Positions 24,001 to 34,089 of a DNA stretch of 64,000 nt are shown here, one piece after another. How positions within the stretch are numbered: position 1 is the stretch's first letter; each line of letters begins with the position of its first letter. The notes beneath the pieces are model-generated. The model was not told the DNA's origin. It searched no databases and saw nothing but the letters and a program-made list of their open reading frames with translations. Source of the stretch: Perkinsus marinus ATCC 50983. Taxonomy: Eukaryota; Perkinsozoa; Perkinsida; Perkinsidae. Position numbers and translations under genes: made by a program. The stretch covers positions 176,213-240,212 of the forward strand of contig NW_003213656.1 in the NCBI RefSeq assembly GCF_000006405.1. The letters are read 5' to 3'.

Positions 24001-26583
24001 ATCAGGATACACCCGCGGTCGAACACCCGATTCCTTATCGCAGATGACAGCGGCAAGGACGGCAGTGCAATCAGCCTCATTGCAGGACTCGACCTTGCCC
24101 TGTGAAGCCATAGTGAGCATACGATGGGTAAGGATCTGGTTGTTGGTCTGGGACAGCTGCCTTTGCTTCTCTCGATAAGGATACAAGACCAGCCTCTCCA
24201 ACGGACCACAATGACACATCACGCGCTTGCCCTCAGCAGTCTGCACAATCTCAGCAGTCGGAAGTGATGGAGTGGCGCGAGCGGCCATAATAGGATCGGG
24301 AGGAGGCGCAGTAGTCGAAGCAGCACACCGGAAGTTGGTGGTGTCCGCCTCGCCAGTGGAAGTCAGTTGTACACCTATGGCTGGGAACATGTTGGTACCC
24401 AAAAGAATGTCGGGATCGACATCATCGCAGACGAGGAACTCCAGTGTACCCTCAAGTCGACCACTGGCGAATTCGATGTGAACGATGTGAGACCCGGAGA
24501 TGCTCTTGCCAGAGGCTACACTGACAGGAATCGTACTGGGAAGTTGTACGACGTCCTTATCCTTGATCACGCCACGTTTGGTGAGATAGGCAACCAAGCC
24601 GGAGCTGATCAGGGAGCAATTGGCTCCTGAGTCCACTAAGCAGGAGGCTTTGCAGTAGGCACCATTAACACCAAGAGTTAGATGTACCTCAGGTTGGCGG
24701 GGAAGGCGTCGGAGAAAATCGACAACAGGGTCGGGGGCATTCTTGCGGACAGCAGCCGCCGCCAAAGAGGTCACCAGCGCACACTTAGAGTTAGTGACAG
24801 GAAACTTGTCCTTGAACTGAGCCTCACCATCAGACTCGGGCACCTCACTGCGCTTGCCAGAGCTGCTCTTGCGCTGACTACGGCAGACACCAGCAACGTG
24901 CCCTGTTTTATGACACCTTGAACACACCACCCTCCGTGGGGAAATCCTACAGCGATGATTCTCAGATCGTAGGTCCCCGCACGTCTGGCAACGGTCGGCA
25001 CATCTGTAGATGTTGGGAGAGTTGCAATCTCTTGCAAAGTGGTTGGCGTTCTGGCCACAACGCAAACAGGCCTTTTGATCTAGCCCCAGGGACTTGGTGA
25101 TGGCAAGGTGAACTTGGGCGTAGCAATCATCAGTGTCGAAGGCTGCCTTGCGGGCCAGAGGTTTCTTGGCGTTCTTGGAGGTATCAGACGCAGATGGCTT
25201 GGGAGCACCGGGTGATGGTTTGGAGCCCAACAAGGGAATGACATTCTCGTCGCCGGACTGCACGAAGGATACCACCGCTAGCTTGAAGCCTTCATAGTCC
25301 AGACGTCCGAGAGGATCGACAAGCATCTTGGCGAGTATGGCAGCAGGTTCGCAGAAGCCATTGGAGAACTTCTGTACCAACTCACTATCGGGAATGTCGG
25401 CCTCAAGGAGAGATCGTCGAGTATGCACGAGCTCTTCAAATCGCAGAGCGTAGTCCTGAAGAGTTTCATTAGGCAGCTGTACAACCTTTTCCCATCGGCT
25501 GCTGAAGGCCTTCAACTCGTTAGGCGTGAGATAGATGTCGTCGAGAACATCGAATATGGCAACATGTCCGCGTTGGACTCGATCAGTGCTGGACACACGC
25601 CGTCTTATGCGAGACCGTAGTGAGGGTTTGAGACAAGCCCATACTATCTCAACGCTCACCTCACGTGAACAGTTGTAGTTGTCGATCTCATCACAGACCC
25701 GGACCCTCCAATCCGCATACGCACCAATGTCGCTCCCGTCGAAGTAGAACTCCTTCAAGATCGGTTTACCAAGTAGGGTGTTGACCTGCTTCAGAACCTC
25801 ATTTTGGGATGACTTGGTGGTATCGGTTTTAATGATCAAGGGACGGACTTGGCTTCGGAGTGCATGCTGCTTGGCTTTCGTCCAGTGAGATGTGGATATC
25901 TCAGTCACAGGGGAATCCTCGTGTTCTCGAGATAGATCGGTTTGCTGACCCGGATACGACACTCTCGAGGGCGCGATAGTCTCACGGGGATGGGCCGACT
26001 TGCTGGATCTCGCTGTCGCTATCTCGCGCTTAAGATCACCACGAGTTGGCAGCGGGCAATCATCGGGTACGGCAATGCGGTACTCCTGGGATACCTTGTC
26101 GATAAGGCATCTGGATAACCATTTGGCCGTTGGCTTCACCCAAGTTGGTGTGCTTATGTCTAGCAGATTGTCATCTGCGATCCGTTCGCATGTACGGACC
26201 ATGTCCTCGAACGCAACGTTGACGTCGGTTGGGGTCTCAGAGGAGCCATGCTGAGTGCTGTCTTGAGTCGGGAATGTACCACTGGCTGTGGTGCCCGCTC
26301 TGCCATCACTGGTTTCACTCGATGTCGGAGCCGTAAGGGGGCCGGCAGGGAGTGGTGTGGGAACCGTGATGGCATCGACACAGTCACGCATGGTCAACCT
26401 GTAGTCCTTGGTACCAGTCTCGAGGTCGATGAAGCACTTCGCGAGAGCAGTCTTGTTGTCGACCAGTAGTTCTCGGCAGGCAGCCCCCAATGTTATGAAG
26501 GACCCCGAGACTATAGTACACGACGCGGATGACGTTGCAGACATAGCAATAATGGAGTGAATCAATGGTGAATATACAAACAT
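21028..26583 (-). CDS. Gag-pol polyprotein of the LTR retrotransposon
   Basis: A single frame of 1,851 codons, part of the fossil/recent element. The parts, in order, are a Gag-like helical region; zinc knuckles of CCHC type (CLRCGQNANHFARDC, CSRCHKTGHVAGVC) near residues 510-570; and an aspartic protease with LVDSGANCS near 660. Reverse transcriptase comes next (LDLTDAYSG, LPQGWVFSS, then the DD pair in NKDDILIA), then an RNase H-like segment with VVLDNQNG. The integrase has a His/Cys head (HYFYGHSD...CICQ), catalytic-region blocks FIDVVGPLP, MDNAPSF and LLERQHGVLK, and a C-terminal region with WYGPFTV. The frame starts inside the 5' LTR, so the real start codon is probably further in. It appears to use one fused frame without a gag/pol shift. 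Confidence 0.9.
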   Translation of the reverse strand: MFVYSPLIHSIIAMSATSSASCTIVSGSFITLGAACRELLVDNKTALAKCFIDLETGTKDYRLTMRDCVDAITVPTPLPAGPLTAPTSSETSDGRAGTTASGTFPTQDSTQHGSSETPTDVNVAFEDMVRTCERIADDNLLDISTPTWVKPTAKWLSRCLIDKVSQEYRIAVPDDCPLPTRGDLKREIATARSSKSAHPRETIAPSRVSYPGQQTDLSREHEDSPVTEISTSHWTKAKQHALRSQVRPLIIKTDTTKSSQNEVLKQVNTLLGKPILKEFYFDGSDIGAYADWRVRVCDEIDNYNCSREVSVEIVWACLKPSLRSRIRRRVSSTDRVQRGHVAIFDVLDDIYLTPNELKAFSSRWEKVVQLPNETLQDYALRFEELVHTRRSLLEADIPDSELVQKFSNGFCEPAAILAKMLVDPLGRLDYEGFKLAVVSFVQSGDENVIPLLGSKPSPGAPKPSASDTSKNAKKPLARKAAFDTDDCYAQVHLAITKSLGLDQKACLRCGQNANHFARDCNSPNIYRCADRCQTCGDLRSENHRCRISPRRVVCSRCHKTGHVAGVCRSQRKSSSGKRSEVPESDGEAQFKDKFPVTNSKCALVTSLAAAAVRKNAPDPVVDFLRRLPRQPEVHLTLGVNGAYCKASCLVDSGANCSLISSGLVAYLTKRGVIKDKDVVQLPSTIPVSVASGKSISGSHIVHIEFASGRLEGTLEFLVCDDVDPDILLGTNMFPAIGVQLTSTGEADTTNFRCAASTTAPPPDPIMAARATPSLPTAEIVQTAEGKRVMCHCGPLERLVLYPYREKQRQLSQTNNQILTHRMLTMASQGKVESCNEADCTAVLAAVICDKESGVRPRVYPDPMVDKRYRVTVDCRPINRLVLVGDVADEDANMMLMPQTMIADGTPQLTDAAVKEAFRQAEPNITAKLNSIPFSYQAYYKLDLTDAYSGVLLPPALRSIFGTTSRAGDGRQLWWVYKVLPQGWVFSSCLFNSAMQLLVDIINEQLHRLQIKAVCRHNKDDILIAAQDAQNCQKAADVAIQIFIEHGFHPNPAKSCGPTDKVHFCGVTLRGGFHRPEGSRQAFTESTYSLAWSEFVTPSLKSKKVTDNFETLRLARLGWLRKWSGTMNYLRNHLPPEALTNLYVLQDALSRYQKHDCPLLQEELSDRQNERVTGIGEAFQGLLQFYLSGIPPMVATHLGGSLLGTVVLGDSNTDSWAAIILKAVFDDAGDINTPHSLDVPVIFPDSMSLFDTNDPKPLVFLPVRMLGGRWSQTDRKRSSTWRERAAVVAAIADAESELEGPVTVVLDNQNGMKTWKDVLDTFHGVWLTRWEAFCRNVNKVIWVPRSECPRWADALARSIANDEPVTITETTTEAIRSDYPQANTAVTASLGSSTSSTSDPVPPSSTPLPLTETDEPDLGAIDVCVNLLDGLRRCFLAWKTRVPFEESSDVPVDPESARRWLYDVQRGDEECGKVRSLIDRKLSRFWIDDCGLMRLKDGYVIPRKYAPDIARKYHYFYGHSDSKQTTACISKHFYIFGLAKAVQKVISRCICQYTRARRGTDRPVATSLGGAMVPMDCVFIDVVGPLPLSAKHPYRFVLSCMDAASRHIWFFAISSSTSQSLIDTLESRLIYPYGCMRSLRMDNAPSFRSTTFRGWCYSRGIVPTYVPSFAPHRNSLLERQHGVLKKVLKVLCAGDTDLWPQFLPVAMARCNSRCLGDTSTTPFELFYGRPCCSPWSDRFCDLRSGISDDSVKFEADRRLRRRNAQLKDIIALLDKAEADSFLRTPTTNPINNRRQFKKGDFVLRWREAAHSLDSSWYGPFTVDEVLGNYTYKLNDGSVHDSKNLCIFHPVHH

Positions 26584-26680
26584 CTACGGGAGACGGTTAC
26601 AGACGTTCCGTCGGTTACAGATATGAAAAGATGCGCTCATAGTAGCGCGCGCCACAGTCGGGCTTTCCATAATCTCCACA
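26491..26680 (-). repeat. 5' LTR of the LTR retrotransposon
   Basis: 190 bases, identical by eye to 20826-21015. The internal region next to it reads TTGGGGGCTGCC on the minus strand, a candidate primer-binding site whose tRNA I cannot assign. Confidence 0.93.
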
Positions 26681-26684
26681 GGGT

Positions 26685-28502
26685 AATGTTTAAACAAAAT
26701 CGGAATTTATATTTTTGTCACGATTTTTTCCAAAATATTGCTAATGTTCATTTCTAACTCGAAAACACAATCCTGGAAGAAATACTTGCATATGATTCGT
26801 AGCTAAGTTGGGAATAAGTTGAGTATTCTGATCCGAAGGTCGTTGGTTCGATTCTATGTTATTCTTTCTCGTTAGGACTCTGCGCGTGAACAACGGGCGT
26901 GTGACTTGCTTAGAGACAAGTGAACCGTAACGGACTTATCGCAAGCGACACGACGCGGTGAACTCTCAAATCAGTGCGAATAGAACGACAAACGCGATTA
27001 CCACGGTACCAGTGATAAACTCTCAACCATGCGATAGCAGCACAGTAGAGATCTATTCACACCCAGATAAGTCATCCCATAAGGACTAATAACTCAAGCC
27101 GTGCCCATTAACCGATATATAGCTACCATAGCGTACTAACAGTCTAAGGGAATCGATACAACTAGTAATAAATCCCAGTACCAATGTATAACCGTATGAC
27201 TGCTAGAGATACGGATAACCTTCATACCCACCATATGAAGTCCCTATCCAATCTGACAGTGATCCTGCAGAATCAACTGCCTATCGGAATACAGGTCGAG
27301 ATACGACCGTAAGACTCCGAAACAATTGGAATAACAACACGTAAAAAGGAGACAACCAGGGCATAAGCGCACGCCCGGCGTCACATCCGCACAGTATCGA
27401 ACCCGCGCTACCGCGCAACTCTTGATGTTTCTTGCATATGCGGTAACTTGTCGTTTTTTAAACTGTTTCTTCTGTATTTGCAAATGAGCGAACGATGTTT
27501 CCCCTGCGTAGTGGGCTTTTTCTTTGTTTTTTTACCTACGAACTAGCTCACAAGCTTAATTAGTTATCCCCGACTATGTGTTAAGTGGTCTTGTAACAAG
27601 ACTGGTGGTGGTCACTACCAGTCTCTAACAAGACTCTTGTTAGAGACTGGTAGTGAGACTGAGATCTTTAGTTAGGAGTCCGCATACTGTATCATCTGAG
27701 ATCAATCGCAAATGTCATTTTTATCTTCTTGAACGAGTCGCGTTTTTACAGTGTCAATTAATAACTTATTAATAATGCGCTATTAACAATACACGTTCAC
27801 ATTATCATAATACTGTCGCTACGACAGTAACGACAGTGTCGTAGAACGCGGGTAGGTCCCTCAGCGACCGTCGCTGGGACAATGCGCCTACTTCACAATG
27901 TGAAGTTCACATCACACAAATCTCTAGCGAAAATTATTGGAAGTAGACACGCGAATAATCTTGGGAATTGCTAGCGCGACGGACTTACCGGGCAGTTGCC
28001 AATTGCCAACTAGTAGATTATTGCTGTAATATAGGTCCAGGACTCCTGCAGCAGGAGTGGACTAGTATTTCATTATTCATTTACGTAGTTATCTAGTTTG
28101 AAACGATTCATTGCTTCGAGCTCCAAATCGGGCCTTGTATATAGTTATTCAAAATGGTACAAAAGCATCGAACACAGCTAATAAAAACGTCCTTACGAGA
28201 TTTTGAACCAGCGCCACCGGTTACCCAGAACCGAAGACTAACCAACGCGCTATTCCAACTCTTAAAATCGAAACCAAAGTAATCCCCCAGCGGCTGGAAA
28301 GCCCAATTTAAGCTCTGAAATAATTAAAAGTATATTGCTTAGGTTCGAACCCTATACCGTTGCACTCACAAACACGAAACTTAACCACTGAACCATACAC
28401 TCTACATAACAAAAAGTTTTTAAGTGTTCTCCATTGCTACCTGTTATTGCTTAAACGTTCCCCAAGCGATTGGGTAAAATAATGCTAATATATATATTAA
28501 TA
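26685..28502. other. Gene-poor stretch with hairpins and tRNA-like relics
   Basis: About 1.8 kb with no supported coding region. It is richer in A/T than its surroundings and holds several perfect or near-perfect palindromes (27612-27656, 27812-27828, 27856-27880, 27890-27906, 28043-28059). It also holds degenerate tRNA-like patches with A-box/B-box resemblance (26805-26865 plus; 28195-28262 and 28333-28400 minus). None of these folds into an intact tRNA. Confidence 0.55.
27612..27656. repeat. Perfect 21-bp inverted repeat with three-base loop
   Basis: Arms 27612-27632 and 27636-27656 are exact reverse complements around ACT. A partial extra copy of the arm (ACTGGTGGTGGT, about 27601) stands just before it. 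It could form a cruciform or a very stable RNA hairpin. Confidence 0.9.
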
Positions 28503-28549
28503 GATTATAATGGCGCGCGGTTTTTAGTTGGTTAAAATCGGGTTTGGCT
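28503..28549 (+). promoter_or_regulatory. Second copy of the GCGCGC upstream module
   Basis: TGGCGCGCGGTTTTT followed by GTTGGTTAAAATCGGGTTTGG-type sequence. It matches the reverse complement of 20769-20815 at about 40 of 46 positions by eye. It stands just upstream of the plus-strand gene near 28620, the same relative orientation as at the other site. Confidence 0.5.
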
Positions 28550-28624
28550 AAATTCGGGCAGAGCCAATTGAAGCACATTTTTCGACTTGACTGGTGTTGA
28601 TACAGAGCATAATTTCATGACATG

Positions 28625-29950
28625 GAGGCATGGACGGCGACAGGGGACTACAGCGTGTCAAGCATGGTTTAAGATAGATCATCATCTAAGACCTCGATGG
28701 GTGTTTAGGAAGCAGAGACTTGGGCATGAGGTCAGGTAGTAAGGGCTATCGATAGAGGGGTTTATGGACACCTACAACACTGGGCCATGCGCGTTCAGGA
28801 AGAAGTCCCCCATGCTCACAGTGAACGAACGAGTATTTTGGCAACCAGGCCTCCGAGCACATCCTGCTTTCAGAGCCTCTGTAGAGTACCTCTTATAGGC
28901 CATACAAGATCCCTGTAATAGGTCCTCAATGGTCTCGAGCCAACACACTCTCCCATGACTAGATTGCCGAGGACCTATAGCGGGTAGACCACATTCCTAC
29001 CACTCCTAGTACTCTCATCTGCTCTCAGCATGGGAAGTCCTGAGTACGTTGGACGGCAGTATCTCCTGACACAGGACCACGTACCGGAGCATTTGAGATT
29101 AGTAGTAGAGGGCATCTTAGGTCGACCTTATCATATCTACAGGCCTATGACTCGATAGACACTCCTCTGTCGTCCCATCTCGCCACTGTCTCTACTGAGC
29201 TATTCCCACACAGGCAACTAGCTCAGCTATGCGAGGAGTTCGAAACTGTAATTGCCACACGAATGCATCTCAACCGCTCAGATGGTCCTTAGGTATGGCA
29301 CCATGGTAAGGTGCGTAGAGGGGGCAAGCTGCAGGCCTTCCAAGACAAACAATCATCGTGAGCCTACTCTTCCTCTCATCCATTTGGTGTCATTGCCATG
29401 ATGCAGGTCACAACAGAGAGGCCCTTACCCCTATGTGGAGGAAGCAGGCTTCCCTATACTGGATCTCTTCGTGAACGAGGTAAGCGTCATTGTGATTCCT
29501 GCCAGCACGCCTCCATGCTGTATTCACTAGGTGCTCTATACGAAGCATCGATTTAAGCAGAGGCAACACCCCAAGTGGAACGTATGGAAAAAGTTCAAGA
29601 GTCGGTGTAGAAGACGTTACTCTGGGAGGTAGTATACTATTTACAAAGGTAAGGGGTAACGGATGAGGTTCGCCCTCTTCAGAGAGGCCGTACTAAACCG
29701 CAAGAAGCTCATTGCATGGAAGTTCAGAGTACAGAATAAGAACAATCAGATAGTTGCCCAAGCAAAGAGCCAGGCAGCTAAGGGGGATTGAGGTGGATGG
29801 CCCGACGTGGTACATGCCAATAGACAGTGGTTTCTGAGGCCGTCCTCTTACCGTGTTCAGTATGAACGGTACTGCTGATATCGTCTTCGTCAGCCAAACC
29901 AATGAACTGAGGAGCTCCTTTCGAGCTACCACTTGCGTATCCAACATCAC
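28625..29950 (+). CDS. Probable multi-exon gene, unrecognised (limits approximate)
   Basis: Plus-strand open segments with protein-like composition follow one another with short GT-AG candidates between them: AWFKIDHHLRPRWVFRKQRL, MGSPEYVGRQYLLTQDHVPE then HLRLVVEGILG, IDTPLSSHLATVSTELFPHR, QLAQLCEEFETVIATRMHLN, YTKHRFKQRQHPKWNVWKKF, and MRFALFREAVLNRKKLIAWK then FRVQNKNNQIVAQAKSQAAK. The last parts are very basic, which suggests RNA or ribosome binding. I cannot name a family, and the first and last exons are not fixed. Confidence 0.4.
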
Positions 29951-30602
29951 ACAAGATCGGAGAGTCGATCGTTTACCCGCAAAGGGTGAGGTATCCGCTT
30001 GAAACTACACCACTACCAGGAAGACCTTAGGTTGAATATGCGTGCAACGAGCATACGATATACCAGTCGCTGTAGATGTACTGGAGAGCTTGTGGAAGAA
30101 TGAGGCGAATGCGTTGCTTGACTTCAAGGCTAGTATTGTCGATCTCCCTTTGACCATCGCAGCGACTTCGTTATAATCTCTTTTCTTTCCGTGACAAACC
30201 TCAACGAACGCAAATCCCACAGGGTTGGGCCATCATCTCGATTCAGCGGCTTTATGAGATACAGATATACACCTGCAGAGTCGACATTATGCCAATAAGT
30301 ATTGTAGAAAGCGAGCGCTGACTATAATAAACAATAGGAGTACACACGTTGTTACAATTTAGTGTCCATACAAGTGGTAATGCTATTCATGGGCCATCAA
30401 AAAGAGGTAACGGCACCCGCTACAACTATGTATCTGGGCAAACGTGTTTTCCGCTGCAACCGCTATCAATCTACGAATAGTTATGCTTCAACACTAGTTG
30501 AACTCAATAGCTAAAGTATCGAGGGAAATGATACTACGAACATCGCCGTCATGCACTATCTAATACATATGTACTGGTATAAATTATCAGACGACTACCT
30601 AA
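29951..30602. other. Intergenic region
   Basis: No supported gene. A 71-codon minus-strand frame at 30005-30220 lacks supporting exons or a family match. Confidence 0.35.
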
Positions 30603-32062
30603 TCATTGTTGGAAGCAAGCATCAGGGGCCAGGGAGCAGGTCTTGGAGTCCCCTTTGTAGAGCATAGTACGCAGACACCTCCACCAGCACGGCCTGTCCA
30701 TGGCCTCGACCACAGCAGCACGAGGGGAAGAAGGGGCTTGATCTTTCTCAATAGTCTCTTTGAGTTGGTTAATAATCGATGTCAGCTCCTGCGTTTGCCT
30801 CTCTTGCTTTTCTAGTGACTCAGTTATATTGCGTTGCCAACCTACAAGATGCACTCAGGAGAGGTCGACTCTACTTCCTACCATACCCATGTCCTGCAAG
30901 GCCCCAGGGATACTCATTCGCATCAACATCTGTTGTTCGTGAGTCCGCAGAGCCTTTTGACTAAGGGAATGTACCAAGGCCCCCGAGGGAGGAGTAGACC
31001 CCCTTCCTGATCGTCGTCGCCTCTTACGCTCGCTCAGAATTGGCGTGCTAGCATTACCTACAGCCACCAGGTCTGTCACCAAACCAAAGCTCGAGTGCTG
31101 ACTGGAATTGGAATCATGAGTAGACTTTTGTTCCTCCATATAGTCTCTCAGGAACATATAGATGGCATCAGATATCTCCCCCGTAGTAAGCAGCTGTGCT
31201 GGGTCTTCCGGCATCGCCCTGAGAACAAGCGATTCGATGCGTGAACATACAGAAGTGGTTCCTACGCCAATACGTTATCCCAGTAATTGGCAGCTTCTTC
31301 ATTGTCACACTGCCTCTTCACCTCAGCCACTATACCACTTACCTCACCAGCCCTAACTCCATCTACCTCTGGTCGTGAGGCTTGGCATGCATCCAACACT
31401 CGATCTCGGAAGATGCGGATGCCTGTAGGTCCATCATCAGGGTACTAGCCTTGTCTCACCATCTAGAATGACGTCGCCACTAGTCTCCTCCACATCCCCA
31501 GCTCTATCGATAGCTCTCCAGAACGAAAGGAAGTCCATGTCATCGTTATCGACCTAAACGGGCGTATCAATAACCGCTCTAAACACCACTTCTATGGTCA
31601 CCTCAGTCAAGTTGAGCAGTGTATTCTTCCACCTCTCGATGAGCTGAGGTCGAGGGCATACCGAGACGTTGGTATCCTCGGCTGCAGTAACATCGTTAGT
31701 ATCTATTATGTGCATGTGTGAGCCGATAGAGTAGTGTCAACCTATACCATACCATCATCAACTCTAGCACAATGGGCTGCATAGAAGTGATAGGAGAATG
31801 CTGCATTGTGGAAGAGTACTGACGGTATAGCAGCATTCCCTGCCACTGCTGGAGTCGACCGATCCACTTCTATTGGAATATCCATCACCACTATAGGAGG
31901 CAAGGTAGACCTACGATCCCCTCCTCCTTCTGCTGCTGCCCCAAAGGTCTGCTCTATAGGAGGACTGTGCATAGGGATACTTATCATAGATGGGGAGTCC
32001 ATACCTACTCCCTTAGATGGTGTGGTATCTACTACCTTCACACCACTGTTCGGGCTAAACAT
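30603..32062 (-). CDS. Unrecognised multi-exon protein with C-terminal coiled coil
   Basis: The first exon from ATG 32062 is Ser/Pro-rich and probably disordered. Middle exons carry VDNDDMDFLSFWRAIDRAGD, GPTGIRIFRDRVLDACQASR and VAEVKRQCDNEEAANYWDNV. A later exon (about 31214-30895) contains a helical region (EISDAIYMFLRDYMEEQ), a basic cluster (SERKRRRRSGRG) that could be a nuclear signal, and a helix. A short intron of about 40 bases joins this to WQRNITESLEKQERQTQELT, a coiled coil, and the stop at 30603. Exon-intron structure and composition support a real gene. No function is assigned. Confidence 0.55.
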
Positions 32063-32177
32063 ACCAACAGGATATGATAACTACTATGACTAGCTACCCA
32101 ACCAACACGAGGACCAGAGCACTTAGGAAACTATCTTGATAACACGCAGTATTTATTGACCACAGGTGGCGTCAGCA

Positions 32178-33686
32178 TCAGAAGGTCTGCAAGAGGACAA
32201 TGACAAGCAATATGATCGATTCCATAACTCACCGCTGAGTCCAGCATACTCCCCATGATCTGCAAGATGTTATTCTCCAACGACTCCTCGACGTTGCGCT
32301 CCTAAGAACAACAATCTCAAAGAAAAAAAAGAGTGCAGGGTAAGATTATTACCAATCCCTTCTTAGGGTCAACCTTGCCAGCATTCTTCACTATAATTTC
32401 CTCCTCTGTAAGCTTGGTTTCATCCTGGATCAGATCGTTGTATCTACCAGTAGCATTTCCACCCAGCTCCTCGTTCATTCACCTCACCCTTTGGTCATCT
32501 TCAATATGTTGCTCATCAGCTCAGAGTTGCGCTTATCATGATCAGAGTAGCTCCTCAGTCTACCACGAATAAGATAACCTAGCGGAGCGAAGCGACCCCT
32601 GAGTTGAGTACCTTAGGCCTTCCTGCCACTTCTCCTTATGGAGGTTGAGTAACATCCTCTGCTCGAGAGGGTTCTTCTTGTAGCTGATTGCAATACCTAC
32701 AGCAGCGACGGAGTGCATTCAGCTGCATGTTACACCGCGTATGCTCACTGTAATAGTGCCTATTGAGACCGTGGATCAGAGCTGACAACGATGGCCTGTT
32801 GAGGTGGCCTATGTTGGAGGTGGTCTGTCGGGGCTCTTGACCCAGCATCAACATTTGCGGGTTGATAAGGCGGAAACAGTCAATGACGACCTTCCCTTTA
32901 ACAGACTGAAACATACAGTAGAAATAGCAAGAACCATAGCAAACGGGAATACAGCATATAGGGCGTGAAGACCCCCTCAAGGCAAGTACGTGTCGATATC
33001 AATGATGTAATAGTACTACCTGGATTGGGTCTACGACAATACCCACTGCACGAGGGTTGAGCTGCTCGAAGGCTTGCTGGGTGTTGATATCAGTACCAGA
33101 GAACCAACAACCGAAGCCTGGATGGGAGTGATACCATCCCACCACATTCTCAGACCTGAGGAGGTGAACGGATGGGAAGGAGGACTAGAGGGTCCTCGGT
33201 AGCACCTCCCTGTCTGATTGAGCATCTCAAGCATGGTAGCTTGGAAGACCTCATCGATGGACTCGACTGATACAGTGTTTCCTGCAGAGAAGGAGGGAGA
33301 GCATGGGCTCGGTAAGGGCTATGGGCAGACTTACCCGACTGGGGCATAGAGAATACATCAACCACCTTTACAGTGTAGTCGTCTATGAACTCCCCCAATA
33401 GCAATCCCATGACCTCCATAGGGACACCAGCACGACCTGATCATACCACACCTCGCCAACTTCTTGATTATTCCATCATATCGCCGTCCAATACTACCAT
33501 GCTTGAGCATCTTCAAGAGTGCCAGACTCGATACGAATACCTGAACGTAGCCACAGTCACTGCTGGCAAGCGCCAATATGCTGTTAGTACCTGTTCACTG
33601 GTATCAGGAAGAGTCTGATCCTCACGTCCCATCCCGGCCCCTCCACCACCGGCCAGGTTCTGCAACTGCTGCTGTAAGTTCATCAT
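32178..33686 (-). CDS. PSMD14: 26S proteasome lid deubiquitinase RPN11 (PSMD14), JAMM metalloprotease
   Basis: RPN11 is the Zn-dependent isopeptidase that removes ubiquitin chains from proteasome substrates. ATG 33686 starts [16 protein letters not shown]. The MPN domain reads [33 protein letters not shown] and [11 protein letters not shown]. The JAMM motif H-x-H-P-x6-S-x2-D is complete ([16 protein letters not shown]). Then come [54 protein letters not shown] and [10 protein letters not shown]. The C-terminus is VDPKK...[16 protein letters not shown] with the stop at 32178-32180. The catalytic Glu of the MPN fold is in [10 protein letters not shown]. About eight short introns are present. 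It is divergent from CCDC25, about 400 bases apart. Confidence 0.96.
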
Positions 33687-34089
33687 TTTGATAGAAGAGA
33701 ATCCACGATAGAAAAAGTGAACTATTACTAACCAGTGAAGCAGATATCCAAGTAGTACTATCAGTTCATACACATACATCCCCATTTGCAACGCACCTCA
33801 GTGACACTCATCAGGATACACGTAAAGCGTCTCATAGTCCTTACGCCTCCTCAATGAGGATGGCATAACTCTCTTCGATCTGGCTCTAGAACTCGACCTA
33901 CTCCAATAAAGTAAGATAAGAGATTCATCTACTTCACACCACCACACGAAGGAAATAATTTCGTGGCGCGTGACGCTGTGATCGAACGGTGACCATAATT
34001 TCAAGCTACATCATCTTCCCCAGTGAGTGAATCCTCCCAGTTGTTTCTCTTGTGTTCTTTTCTTCTTCTTCTTGTCCTCGGATACAACT
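33687..34089. promoter_or_regulatory. Bidirectional intergenic region, RPN11 / CCDC25
   Basis: About 400 bases between two divergent ATGs. It contains GGCGCGTGACGCTG at about 33964, sharing the GTGACGC string with regions upstream of the nitronate monooxygenase (20749) and PNO (57191) genes. A shared promoter is inferred. Confidence 0.4.

Larger units (their letters stand above)
20826..26680 (-). mobile_element. LTR retrotransposon, Ty3/gypsy-like order, looks whole and recent
   Basis: A 5,855-base element is oriented on the minus strand, with 190-base LTRs at both ends (TG...CA ends) that are identical by eye and a four-base target duplication GGGT (20822-20825 and 26681-26684). A purine tract lies next to the 3' LTR at about 21018-21030. 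Inside is a single long gag-pol frame with the order zinc knuckles, protease, reverse transcriptase, RNase H-like region, integrase. That order fits Ty3/gypsy, and BEL/Pao is the alternative. Identical LTRs imply a very young insertion. It landed in the region upstream of the nitronate monooxygenase gene. Confidence 0.93.
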
